A DNA stretch of 64,000 nucleotides from Paracentrotus lividus (lineage: Eukaryota > Echinodermata > Echinoidea > Camarodonta > Echinidae), in NCBI GenBank assembly GCA_940671915.1, contig CALNVZ010003430.1, positions 20,857,628 to 20,921,627 on the forward strand, given 5' to 3'. Each line of letters begins with the position of its first letter. Within the stretch, counting starts at the first letter, position 1. This document shows positions 23,790 through 35,500 of the stretch, in pieces. The translations under genes and the position numbers were made by a program. Below the pieces are notes generated by a model, which was given only the letters and a program-made list of their open reading frames with translations, did not search any database and was not told where the DNA came from.

Positions 23790-24020
23790 CTTATATATCA
23801 ATTTGACGCCCCGAAGTTATGAATTTACGCTCTCTATAAATTTATGATCAATATGACACCCCCCCTACACATGCCATAAGTTAAAGATCAATTTAGCGCG
23901 CCCTACGCTTTAAGATCGATTCCTCGCACCGCCCCTCTAAGATTAAGGTAGATTTGGCGCCCCTAAGTTTAAGATAAAATTGGCGCAACTTATATTATTT
24001 CAGGATAATTTTGCGCCCCT
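23790..24020 (-). repeat. Degenerate ~33 bp minisatellite, right arm (inverted)
   Basis: Units such as AAGTTTAAGATAAAATTGGCGC and GCGCCCCTAAG are the reverse complement of the array at 22,830-23,262. Confidence 0.7.
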
Positions 24021-24025
24021 TATAA

Positions 24026-24420
24026 AGGCGGCTCACATGCACGATGCGACTTGCTGCGATGTGATTTTTCTGGAAAACTTTAATATTATTTGATACAAAC
24101 ATTCATACAAGGAAATTTATATTGTCCAAAGTTGTGAGTATTCCTATGAATACCAAAACTAAAATTCAAGGCGATTACAAACCCCCTTCTGTGTAAAATC
24201 AAATTGTTTCAATCGCAGTGACGTCACAGCGATTTTAAGGTAATTGACCTTTACTCCTAAATAAAGGTTCGTATTGGAACAAAAAATTCGATTATATTGT
24301 TTTACAATTTTACCTCTCATAAGATAACTTTGCATGTTTTAAATGTCGCATTGATAGTGCAAACTGCCATTCGTTTCAAAAATCGCATCGAAGCAAGTCG
24401 CATCATGTAACCCGTCTTTA
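24026..24420. mobile_element. ~395 bp TIR element
   Basis: Left GATGCGACTTGCTGCGATG and right CATCGAAGCAAGTCGCATC are inverted, within ~40 bp arms. AGTGACGTCACAGCG lies in the middle. No coding content. Confidence 0.75.
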
Positions 24421-25530
24421 GTTAAAGATTCTCCTTTTGCACCTTTGGGGCCCTTTTGCCCACCTTTGCGTCGCTACCCGGGTTGCTGGGGACTCCGTCC
24501 CCCCCCCCCCATCCCGGATACCCACCCGTTTGTGATGCCTATTCCTTTTAAAAAGGGTGCCTGACATCGATCATGTTCATGATGATGGGCCTTTGGAGAG
24601 AGCCCATGCTACCACCACCCCCCCCAAAAAAAAAAAAAAAAAAAAAAATGGGGGGATTGATTGCCGAATGCAGTGAAAAGGACAGTCCTCTCCCACCCCA
24701 AGGCTGTAATTTAAATTAAAAACAAAAATTTGATGGCCAAGAGCCAAAAAAAAAAAAATATATATAAACTATTTTTTCCAATATAACTTGAGATATCTAT
24801 TGATCAGTTGATAGCACATGATATATTTTTGTATGAATTATCCATTTATAGTTGAATTTTGGTACAGGTGTATGCAAAAATAACTCTTCTGTTTATAATT
24901 ATATCAGATTCTGTTCTATATATATTTTTTTTTAATGAAGTCCCGTACCTTTCTACAATTGTTAAAGTTTTAAATTAATTTATCTGTTAGGGCTATCGCT
25001 AGGGGACATCGCACATAACTCAATAGAAATGCTATTCTTCTGACTCTCAACAGAAATGTGTATTTTTATGTTTCTACTTTCATTTTTAATGTCTATAATT
25101 TGATATTTATATGTTTCATATGAAATTGGAGCCGCGAGATGATTTTTATGCAACTTTTGTTTGTGCATGATGATAAATAAATTCAATTCAATTCAATTCA
25201 ATCATCGATTTATTTAGGAAAACAAAACAAAACGGAAGGAATGAGGAGAAATAGGCTTAACCCACTTGTTTTTCTTTTGCATGGTAACATAATTATCATG
25301 GTATATACCGGAGGAATGTTTTATATTTCATTCTCAAGTGGGTATGTATCATATGACTAACACTATTCTGAATGTTGCATTTTTTTGGTTAGGAGACAGG
25401 ATACGTACAATAGTTTAGGTCTTGCATGCAGATGACACTATAGCTTAGTATACAGTGCGTCCTAAAAAAAAAGTGGAACACTGATGGTGGCATTCTAAAT
25501 CAAACAAAATATACTAGCAGTTTTCTTCTT
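24421..25530. other. Gene-less stretch with homopolymers
   Basis: C and A runs near 24,500 and 24,618-24,648, and an (ATTCA)n run at 25,181-25,201. No gene is supported. Confidence 0.5.
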
Positions 25531-25533
25531 CTT

Positions 25534-25538
<5 letters not shown>

Positions 25539-25604
<66 letters not shown>
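25539..25604. repeat. CT microsatellite
   Basis: Pure (CT)n of about 65 bp. Confidence 0.95.
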
Positions 25605-25607
<3 letters not shown>

Positions 25608-26413
25608 GTGCATCTATTCACTCAAAAGGTTGATTCACTATAATAGAGCCATGCATAGATAAGATGAGCAAGAAGCCTTGGAATTTCGATGTGAATAAAG
25701 TGCAGAGATCAAAGCAGTGGGAACCGTACGAAAGAAATCTAGTCAAACAACATAAAAGAAATGTTAATAAACCTTCTCTTGCGAGTTCTTAGTTAGGATT
25801 GCTGGCGCATTCTCAATATTTTTCTGCGTAGATTTAATCCGCGCGGCTTCACAACGTCGTCCGTACATTCGATCGTGGGCAAGCTCGCCGTACTATGGGA
25901 TTGGTGCGCACAGGAAAATTAGTGCATCGGCGGAGGTACCTCACAGGTTACATTATATGCATGTACAACGTGCATGAAGATTTGTTTCAATGAGCGGCCT
26001 CTACTATAGGAATTTGCAGGGCAATCGGCAGAAGTTGAATGTAGACCTGCTGCATGCATCGCAGGACATTCGCAACTCTTCAGACTATGCTGAGCGTCGA
26101 TGGGCACGTGACCAACCGTGGCTACGACGAGTTGATAGCATCCGCAGGAGCTGCCGCGATTAAAGTAGTTTTCCTGTGTTAAGTATTTGTAGCGGTGTAG
26201 TTTCAAACAGAACTGGTTTCAACACTTCTTACTGATCTAAGAAAGAAAAAAATCACCCCTGAACTGTAAGCACGCCCGAGAAGTAAGCTCCCTATTGTGG
26301 AAATTACTATTTTTGACTTAGACCTCTCTTGCTCCTTGTGTGCAAGAAAAACCTGGATACCTGAAAACTAGCTGTTTAAGTTAAAAGCTTTAGGTGATAC
26401 TAAGTTATAGATA
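25605..26413. other. Less AT-rich stretch without a recognised gene
   Basis: More balanced base composition than its surroundings. A minus-strand open frame at 25,919-26,206 is Cys-containing but matches no family I recognise. No gene is called. Confidence 0.35.
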
Positions 26414-27510
26414 TACAGTGTGAGTCAAAGTAATGTGTCCATCATTTTGTAAGTTTGTTCTGTTTGATTCATGTCTTGTGAAAAGTATGAACATTTAATA
26501 ATGCTGTTTTTGTCAATGATATTCTTGAGGTTAAATTGTCATCCATTCTGGCTAGGTGTTGTGTTAAACGTTTAGTGTGGCATTTGAAGATCTTTGCACG
26601 CATGAGCTGAAATAACCAGACAACTCTTGCTGAAGAGGGTAAAATAGTCTCATTTGGCTGCCAAGGGTGGTTTGGGTGAATAATTTAAAAAAGCAAAATT
26701 GTGTGGCAGGAGTATGATGTTGTTCAAAACTTTAACACTCCACACCCTCTCGTCCTCTGTCAAACACAGGGCGACATCATATAACAACATTTACATCACA
26801 CATTCTAGCTGAGTTCTGTAATGGTCTCGGTGTTGCACAAGCACAATCTGATAGTACACACCTCTACACACACACACACAGCCACATCACACATACAATC
26901 ATTTTAGAGACAAATTTCACAAAATAAAATTTCTAATATGAATGTTCTGTTTACAGACCATCAACTAGTACATGAACTGATGTTTGGGAGTATTTCTATA
27001 TATTGTTTTGTGAATTGTCTGTGGGTGTGGTGATATGTGTATGTGAGTGTGCTGAATCTGTGTGGGTATGTGTGTGTGCTGGTATGGATGAGATAAGCTG
27101 TGGTCACTAGTGGTTAGTGAGTGTGTAATGGAACGGGTGTATGTGCGGTGTGACTGGGAGTAATGTGGGTAGTGTATGTGCTTTGGAGTGTAATGTGTCA
27201 AAGTGAGGGTACGTGTGGTTTGTTCTGCTTATGCGTGCACGCAATAGAGTAATAAGTTCTCATTTTGTTTATTCTAATTCACCCACAGCTGTCTTGTCAA
27301 GTGGATCTTAGCCGTAACTTATTGAAGATTGATCTTAATTTTTAGTCAATGCCTCCAAAAGATCTCCCACAATGTAAATGGTAACCAACATATGGCTAGG
27401 ATAATGCTCTAACCAAGACAAGGGTATTATGAAAACCGCATGATTAGATATTCATAGTTTTCACTAGACAACTACAAAATGATGGGACATTTTTATTGAC
27501 TCACTCTGTA
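26414..27510. mobile_element. ~1.1 kb TIR element, TACAGNGTGAGTCAA ends
   Basis: Left TACAGTGTGAGTCAAAGTAA then TGTGTCCATCATTTTGTA; right TACAAAATGATGGGACATTT then ATTGACTCACTCTGTA. The ends are inverted copies of ~38 bp with TA outside. It contains a short CA run (26,867-26,880) and a GT-rich block (27,018-27,230). No intact transposase. Confidence 0.8.
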
Positions 27511-29149
27511 TAACTAGCCTGCCCTATATAGATTGACAAAACATGCAAAAGGAAACAATTTTTGAAAATGTATCCGTCATTTACATTGATGTCAATGTAA
27601 TATCAACATCTTTAGGCTGGGTAAAAGATTTTATCTGAAATTTAGCCAGCTATAGCCAAATGATGTCACTTGCTTCCTTTTTGTCAAAGTAGGGCAGTAT
27701 GGATCCAGCAGAAAAGGTAGCCATGGGCGTAAATTCCGGAGGATGGGGAAGCCTAGGGGGACATAGCCAACCCAAGTGTCCAATGCCGCCCCCCCCCCCC
27801 CCCCCCCCCCCCCCTCCCCCATGATTTAGATTTAGTTCAAGGGGTTGGCCCCGCGAGTACGGTAACGTTGAATTGTCTACCAAAACTTATTCTTTATTTA
27901 CCAGGTAATAATATAACGGAATGTGTCGTCCCGTAATATATTTTGTCCATTGAAAATTCGCCTCTCATTTGAACACTAGTTATCTGATATGACCGTTGGC
28001 CTGGGAGCTAAAAATACGTTTATTTCACCATTTAATAACACTGATTCTCAGTTTAAACATATGGATTTAAATCCACGCTAATTAAAAGAAAGGTTATAAT
28101 AATAATTTTTTTTAAATCTTTCTGTTATTATTTGAGCTATGAAACGAGTTGTCCTTGTCTATGGGGCGATTTTCTTTCCTTATGTGATGAAACTAGGTTG
28201 CACGTGCGTGGTGAATGTTATGCCGATTATACTAGTTGAACTGCGTCATTGCTAAACAGGTAAATAAAAACGTTCCTAATATTACTTTTATCGTAAAGCT
28301 AAATTCATTATCACATTTATTTTCTAATCAGATTTAATCCTGCACTTAGCACTGATTTCATTATCAATTGTTTTACGAATACTGAGTGATTGAGAATGAA
28401 TGAGGATGAATAATGATTGTTACTGTCCACTGAATACTGGCTACCCTACTCAAATTTGTACGAATGGGGCACGTAGAAATTTTTACTTCATAATTAAATT
28501 AATTTATGCACGACGCTCGAATGATCACGTTAGCATATGAAAAACACTACCATTGTGCCTTCCAATGAACAATAGTCATGATAAAATTTAGATTCATCAT
28601 TTATTTCTTCATACGTTTTCAACTTTTGAGCACTCAATAACGGTGACTCATGATACGATGTCAATACTTTAGTATTGACCTCGTGGACCAAACTGCCATA
28701 TTTTGGGGAAAATTTTGCAACCTTGTCAATGTTGTTTCATCTAAGGTTTTTCTCCTTTTTGCAATCACTTTCTGCTCGAAAATTAGTAGTAGTATATGTC
28801 TATGTCAATATAAGACACAGTGAATAAGTTTTGGAAATATTTCAAATCAAAATCATGAAGAAAAAAAATAAAACATCACTGAATTTTTTTCCCTCTCCCG
28901 CCCAAAAACGTGCGGGGAAATTTTCAGAAAGTGGACTTTAAAAAATAATTTTTCATCCAAGAAGAAAAAAAGAAAACTTAAAAACATCAGGGATAGTAAA
29001 AGAAACATCCAAACACTCAGTTCTTGAAGAAAGATAAGTGAAAATGTGATTTTAAAAAGTGAAAAATTAAGTTTGTTTTCTGAAAGTTTTCTTACTGAGT
29101 CTTGTCATTAGTCCCAGATGGGTCTCATGAGTGGGAACAGCTGAATCGC
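27511..29149. other. Gene-less stretch upstream of BFAR
   Basis: Contains a 25+ bp C run (27,787-27,814) and otherwise AT-rich sequence. GTCAATACTTTAGTATTGAC at 28,660-28,679 is a small perfect hairpin. No coding signal. Confidence 0.5.
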
Positions 29150-29270
29150 GTTGTTCAGTTACGGTCAACGCACTTCAGTCATCGCAACCGGGAGGCGGAG
29201 CTCCACACGATAGCCAATCAGAGCGCCCAACAATCAAAATGCATTGTTCTCTAGCTCTGTAAGAACAAAC
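29150..29270 (+). promoter_or_regulatory. Candidate BFAR promoter / 5' non-coding exon
   Basis: A short GC-richer island in AT-rich DNA with a CCAAT box (TAGCCAATCAGAGCG, about 29,211-29,225) and a plausible donor TCTGTAAGAAC at about 29,258. It is ~2.8 kb upstream of the BFAR start codon on the same strand. The coding exon itself seems to start at a splice acceptor, so an upstream 5'UTR exon is expected. The assignment is inference. Confidence 0.25.
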
Positions 29271-32044
29271 TTGTAGGTACAAAAAAAAAACATGTATTTC
29301 TACGTGTGGGGTTGAGTGTTTCTTCTGGATGTGGTTTAGGCTGTGTAAATATGCGACGGGCCGGGCCGCGTTATTATTATTCTTTTTTTCTACGGCACAG
29401 ATTGGAGCTTTTTTTTCTTTATTTTTATCAAACCCCTTAACCTTAACCCTAATTCCCCCCCTTTTTTCTTTCCCATGATAGTCTCAACACACGAAAGGCC
29501 TCAGGCTCAGTCAGAATATTGCGGCCAGGCTGGTCGCACTCGCAGTCGGTGGAAACGTTGAATTTCGGCCAAGAAAGACTTATTTTTACTGTGTTGGGGG
29601 CAAGATTATATGATTGATTTCTATAGTACATTATACTTAGGCCTACCTTGCAAATACTCTTGAACCAAAAGTTAACAATCTTCTTAATGCCACAGTGTTC
29701 CAGGATGAATTCTGGGCCTAAATCGACAGTGATTTTATTAAAAACAGTGGTAGACTCTAACTTACAAGAGTTAAGTGCCCAAAACTTGACAGGAAAAAAC
29801 TATTCAAAATAAGACTTCCAACACACTCAAATCTACTGGTGTATCGCATGCACACATCGTCACTGACCCCCCCCCCCACCCCCCCCCCCCACCCCCAAAA
29901 AAAAAAAAAAGAATCTTAAAAAAAAATCGCGGACTTGGTGCAAAAAACATGAAGCCAATGTCTCTTACTAGGACTGGGATTACATGTAAGGAAAAAAACG
30001 ATCAGGGTAAATATGCTCAAACTTTGAAAATTTGAGGTTTAGGACAGGTTTTTTTAGGGGGGTTGTTTTGGTTTTTTTTACAATCGCCAGTTATGGTACC
30101 AAAAAAAAAGGTAGCGGGATTGTATCGCCTGAGTCAAGCGACTGTAATTGCAAACATGACGCGACCCTACGGGAAGCAGAATTTTCTTCCTCACCCAAGT
30201 ATATCCTTTCAGTGCGGGGGTGAGCTAAGATTTTAGCAGTGGGGGCTGACTTTTGCATTGCAGCCGCATTTCGGATGTGGGGTATTGAATTTTAGGATGA
30301 AGGTACATGTAGGCCTAGGTGTCGCAAAAAAACATGCACGCATCAAAGCCATGTGGGACTATGGCGAGATTTAACATTACAAGTTTCAGAAATTGATCTT
30401 AATTTTCCATTAGAATCTATTGAAATATATTTCTTACTTGCCATTATTCGATACCTGTGTGTTTGGATTTTCCCTTTAATATTCTTGCTGTTTCAAATTT
30501 TGTTTCTTATTCTATTTTGAAATATAAATATTTTGAAAAAAACAGAAAAAACGTGTTTTTAATTTTTATTTCTTCATGACGATGAAAAAAAAATTATTTA
30601 AAATATATTTTCTGATAAATATAACTACATATAAATATAGCAAGGCTTAAATTAGAATAATATCTTTTGCAAAAAATAAATAAACCCAGGAGGAAAAACC
30701 AATGGACCAAGTTGTAAAACCTGCCATCCATATTCCTTATAATTTAAATCATCTGACATTGATCTATTTAAAGCTGTTTTTGTTTCACCTTTAAATGAAG
30801 AGAATTTCCTGCTAGCATGCTTGACAATCACGATTCATTCGGCTTCGTAAAAAGTTCTCAGTATACAACGGGTTAATGTATTTTTTTTGGTGAATACTAA
30901 TGATTTTAATTCATAATACTTTATAAAAGTAGAAAATTAATATTTTTCACATTTTACTAAAAAATCCTATGACTTACAGCAGATAATATATTTGAATTCA
31001 TTCCTTAGTTTAGTGCTCTCTGATCACGATCCCATGAAGAAATGTTACAAAAACGATTTTGGTTCAAATTCACATCAAAAATTCAGAATTTGACACTTTT
31101 AGTACAATGATCTTTATTTGTAGTGTGCTTGCCCAGTGTAGGCAACTGTCCTAACTTTTGTGTTTCACATGTAGTCACAACTGTCTATTGTGCAATATTA
31201 TCAGATTATCAGACAAAAATAACCTTGGTCTGTGCAACTCTTAATGGAGGGTGTGGGGGGGGGGACACTCTGTCCTCAAAAGTGTAGAGAGACTCTACCT
31301 AGTCCAACTTAAAATCAAATTCAACTGAACTTTATCTTTGCAAATCATTATTTATCAAGGAAGGTTCAATGTACAAGGCTCAAGAACATCTCCAATTTTA
31401 GTTTATCAAAAAAAAATATATATGTAATTCTAAAAGGGGCTAAATCCGCTTTTGTAACTTCCAAGAAAAAGTCTTCTGAGTCTTTTTTATACAGGTGTAT
31501 AGAAAAGTAATATTAAAAGGTGCATTATTGTATTTTCCTTAAAACTTGGGTTTACATTGTAGATTAACTTCTATTCAGAAACAAACCCCACCTGAACAAT
31601 GGTCTTGTGTCAATAAAAGCCAAGTTTTCATCAAAAGAGGGTTTCACCCCTTTCAGAATTACGCTCATTATTTGTTCATTCCATGCAATTAGCAGCCTTT
31701 TTATACAGGGTATGATTGTGAATATTTACTGATTAAAGTTTTTTTTCACTTATGAGCATTTCAGAATTCTAAACCTTTTTGAAAGCAGTAATAAGCAATC
31801 AATCCTTTACATAAATCCAAATAAAAGAGTATTTTTGCCTTGATAACAACACATATTGGTAGTCACGGGACCCTCAAAATTTCTATTATTAACTCTCAGT
31901 GAAAAAATACCTGCTATGTACCGGGTAAGTACAGTGTATAATAATAATGTGATTAGTACTATTTAATGAATTCAATATTTTTTTAAAAAGTACATAGTTT
32001 TGCTAAAAAATGGCTAATTTCTCTTTTTTCTTCTTACATGTTAG
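29271..32044. other. Gene-less stretch, probable BFAR 5' intron
   Basis: AT-rich, with C/A homopolymers at 29,867-29,911. No coding exon is recognised. If the candidate upstream exon is right, this is intron 1. Confidence 0.4.
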
Positions 32045-32160
32045 ATTTTGCAGCATAACACATGGAATAGGTACGGATGACTTCCATAAAATGACCATGA
32101 CCCCATCATCTTCGCAAAAACACATCATCATCACTACAAATTGGCAGATAAAGCATAAAT

Positions 32161-32561
32161 ATGGATTCATCCGAGCAAGATACACACAGCAGGTTACGAC
32201 CGGATGCAAAGCAACAACCAAATTTGAAAGCCAACGGCAGGTATGATCAACCAATCAGACACACACGCTCCCATTCCGCCAGCGGTCTCCCCGCGCAAGA
32301 CTATGAAGGAAGGACGTTTTTGTTCGAGGAGCCAGGCATGGAGGCTCCAGACGATACACTTTATTCCGAAGCGAGCTTGATGGACAGTAATTTCTCCTGC
32401 GCATGCTGCTACGAGCTCATGGTGCAACCTACGACCTTGAACTGTGGACATAGCTTTTGCCGGTTGTGCTTGGCGCGATGGTGGAAGACGTCACAGAAGA
32501 CAACGTGTCCAGAATGCAGGCAACCGTGGACTGGATTCCCACATGTTAACATCATCATCAG
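32161..32561 (+). CDS. BFAR: BFAR coding exon 1 (RING finger)
   Basis: Encodes residues 1-133 and two bases of Arg134. It holds the complete RING with all eight zinc ligands in CACCYELMVQPTTLNCGHSF and CRLCLARWWKTSQKTTCPEC. Donor CAG|GTAACA. The ~80-115 bases before ATG are probable 5'UTR after a pyrimidine-rich acceptor. Confidence 0.93.
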
Positions 32562-35500
32562 GTAACAAAACTTACAGTGTACAAGTTTTCAATAATGTGG
32601 TGACAGCTGTGGTGCACAGAGTAGTAGTAGTTGCTTTCCTTTAGCCTTTCAACACCGTAGTGATCTCAAAAATTGCCTATTGGGAACGTAAGCTATGGGG
32701 CACTATGGTTGACTGACCAAGTGCTGCATTCTGTACATTTCAGGAGATGACATATACATGTAGAGAAGTTTGATGAGTGAGAGATATGATATACATGTGT
32801 ACATGTACTAACGAAAACTAGCCATGACATTGAGAGCTCAATTCCGTTTCTATGCATTAACAATATTATTACCATGCTTTAATCTTCAAGTGGTGCACGG
32901 TATTTATAGATGATAGACTACAGTGTTCAAAGAAAGCAAATGGTATTAATTGAAATCTCCCTTTCTTCTTTGTACATAGTATGCAGAAACAATTAACATT
33001 CTTTACTTTTTTAATAGTGATGTTGACATTAATTTTGTTTTTTGATAAGTCATAGACTTAAATACTACTGTAGGGTCATTCCATCTGGATTCAACCAATG
33101 GGTTACACCCTACCGTCTCAGAATTCGCTCAAATTTGGTACACATAAAATTTAACATTACCTTCCCATGAAACAAAAAAAAATAGCGTAAACGGTCCGTC
33201 GGTTTCCGTGCTATGGCCCGCCCTTTTTTATTTGTTTTGGCAAAAATGGGTGTGACCTTCCATTTCAACGGCACAATGTGCCTGAACTGGTTGACCAATT
33301 TTTGTGAAACTAGTACCATTTAAAAGGGAATTCAAAGAGGAATTCAAAAATGGTATCAAAAATATTATTGGAGGAATTTAAAGTGCTATGACCTTTGACC
33401 TTTCCTTTAACCGTGATTTTGACCCCCAGACGAATAATATTTTTACTTGATTTTTATGTAGTTTAATTGTCAGTATAATATTAACATAACATGTAAATAT
33501 CTAGGATGATATTTTATTTCTTCACCTTTAAAAACTCTTTTAAATGTAATTTACACAGTTACTGTTACCCCACATACTGATATTTGTGTTGGTAATGTGT
33601 GTGCAAGTCTCCATTATAGGCTTACTTGAATACTTCCAAACTGAAGTTAAATTTCATTCAATTAAAACAGGAACTAAACTTTCAGGTAATAAAGGAAACA
33701 TTAAACACAATAATAATGTATACATGTACGTAGACTCCATTTGCTTATGAATAGAGACATTTGTTTAGCCTTTTGATTGGGGTGCAATAGGTATACATAC
33801 AAATCATCAGAAATCTGCGGTTTTGACCGAAACAAAATGCTTCCTACATGTAGTCTGCTCTACAGTCCCAAACTGGATACATCCTTGAGATCTTTGAAGC
33901 ACCAGCAACAGATATGGAATACTTATATGGTATTTGATTGTAATGTTACTTCAGGTTGAAAGTATTTGTGTATAATGGAGTCTTGTACACACATTACCAA
34001 CACAAATATCAGTATGTGGGGGTAAATTACATATAAAAGAGTTTTTAAAGGTGAAGAAATGAAATATCATCCTAGATATTTACATGTTATGTTAATATTT
34101 TACTGACAATTAACGTACATAAAAATCAAGTAAAAATATTATTCGTCAGGGGGTCAAAATCAAAGTTAAAGGAAAGGTCAAAGGTCATAGCACTTTAAAT
34201 TGCTCCAATAATATTTTTGATACCATTTTTGAATTCCTCTTTGAATTTCCTTTTGAATGGTACCAGTTTCACAAAAATTGGTCAACCAGTTCAGGCGCAT
34301 TGTGCCGTTGAAATGGAAGGTCACACCCATTTTTGCCAAAACATATCAAAAAGGGTGGGCCATAGCTCGGAAACCGATGGACCGTTTACGCTAATTTTTT
34401 TTTGTTTCATGGGAAGGTAATGTTAAATTTTATGTGTACCAAATTTGAGCAAATTCTGAGACGGAAGGGTGCAAAATTGCACTTTCATTGGGTGAATTGG
34501 CATGGAATGACCCTATATATAAAGAAAACAAATACAAATTAAGAGAAACACAGTTCTGTAAAATATAATCAACAAGGTTTTCTTACTGGTGTGTATAAAA
34601 GTTTTTGAAATCTGAGAAATTGCGTTTTCCGAAGTAAACAAAACAAAGCAAGATAACTTGAGCCCCAATCACTCATTTACATTCAGAAACACAATCGATA
34701 AGCTGCATCCCAAGGCCATTAGGAGGCGTGCCACTGCCCTACAGTCCTTTGAGAACATCCAACTCCTCCAGCAGTTTGAGGATTTTGGAGAATCAGACGA
34801 GAAGACGAGAGAAGGAGAGTCCACAAGAGGCAGACAAGACAGACTTAGGAAGGGGTTCGTTTGGGGTGTCTTAACAACGCTTGGCGTCGTCTTTGTAAGT
34901 ACAAGCTTCAACTTTTCTGAGAAAAAAAACATAGTCAAGATTTTGCCATGCATCAACCATTTTTATGTTTTGTTTTGTTTTTTTGAAGTACATGTATGCC
35001 TTTAATGTCCTTGAAAATGTGAATGACATTTTAATTGCATTTGTGGCAGAGAGATAGGTGGATTAAATTTCATTCAGCTTTCTTCCCTTTCGGATTTCAT
35101 GATCATGTTTGATGGTTTTGATTTGTGTCATAATAACCCCTGGCCTTGTCTCTGTAAGTACGCAGGCCTCCAACTTTTCCGAAAAACAAACATTTGATCA
35201 ACATACTGACAAGCATAAACCATTTTGGGGGGTTTTATTGTATTGTTGTTGTTTTTTTGTTTTTTTTGTTTTTTTAAGTAAGCCTTGAATGTCCTTGAAA
35301 ATAAAAATTCATGCTTTTTATTGCATTTGTGCAGCAAAATACAGTGGATTGAATTTTATTCTCTTTCGGATGATGTAATCCTGTCAGATGATTTTGATTT
35401 GTGCCATAACAACCCTTGGCCTTGTCTTTGTAAGTGCACAAGCTTCAACTTTTCCAAGAACTAAACATTCAATCGACATACAGGCATGCATGAATCATGT

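Noticed and set aside
22830-24020. CRISPR-like array of ~33 bp repeats
   Set aside because: Units are diverged, contiguous and without spacers, in a eukaryotic setting; a minisatellite.
25919-26206. Minus-strand frame with several Cys (GSSCGCYQLVVATVGH)
   Set aside because: Considered as a secreted Cys-rich exon, but no family motif, no convincing flanking splice sites and no partner exon.
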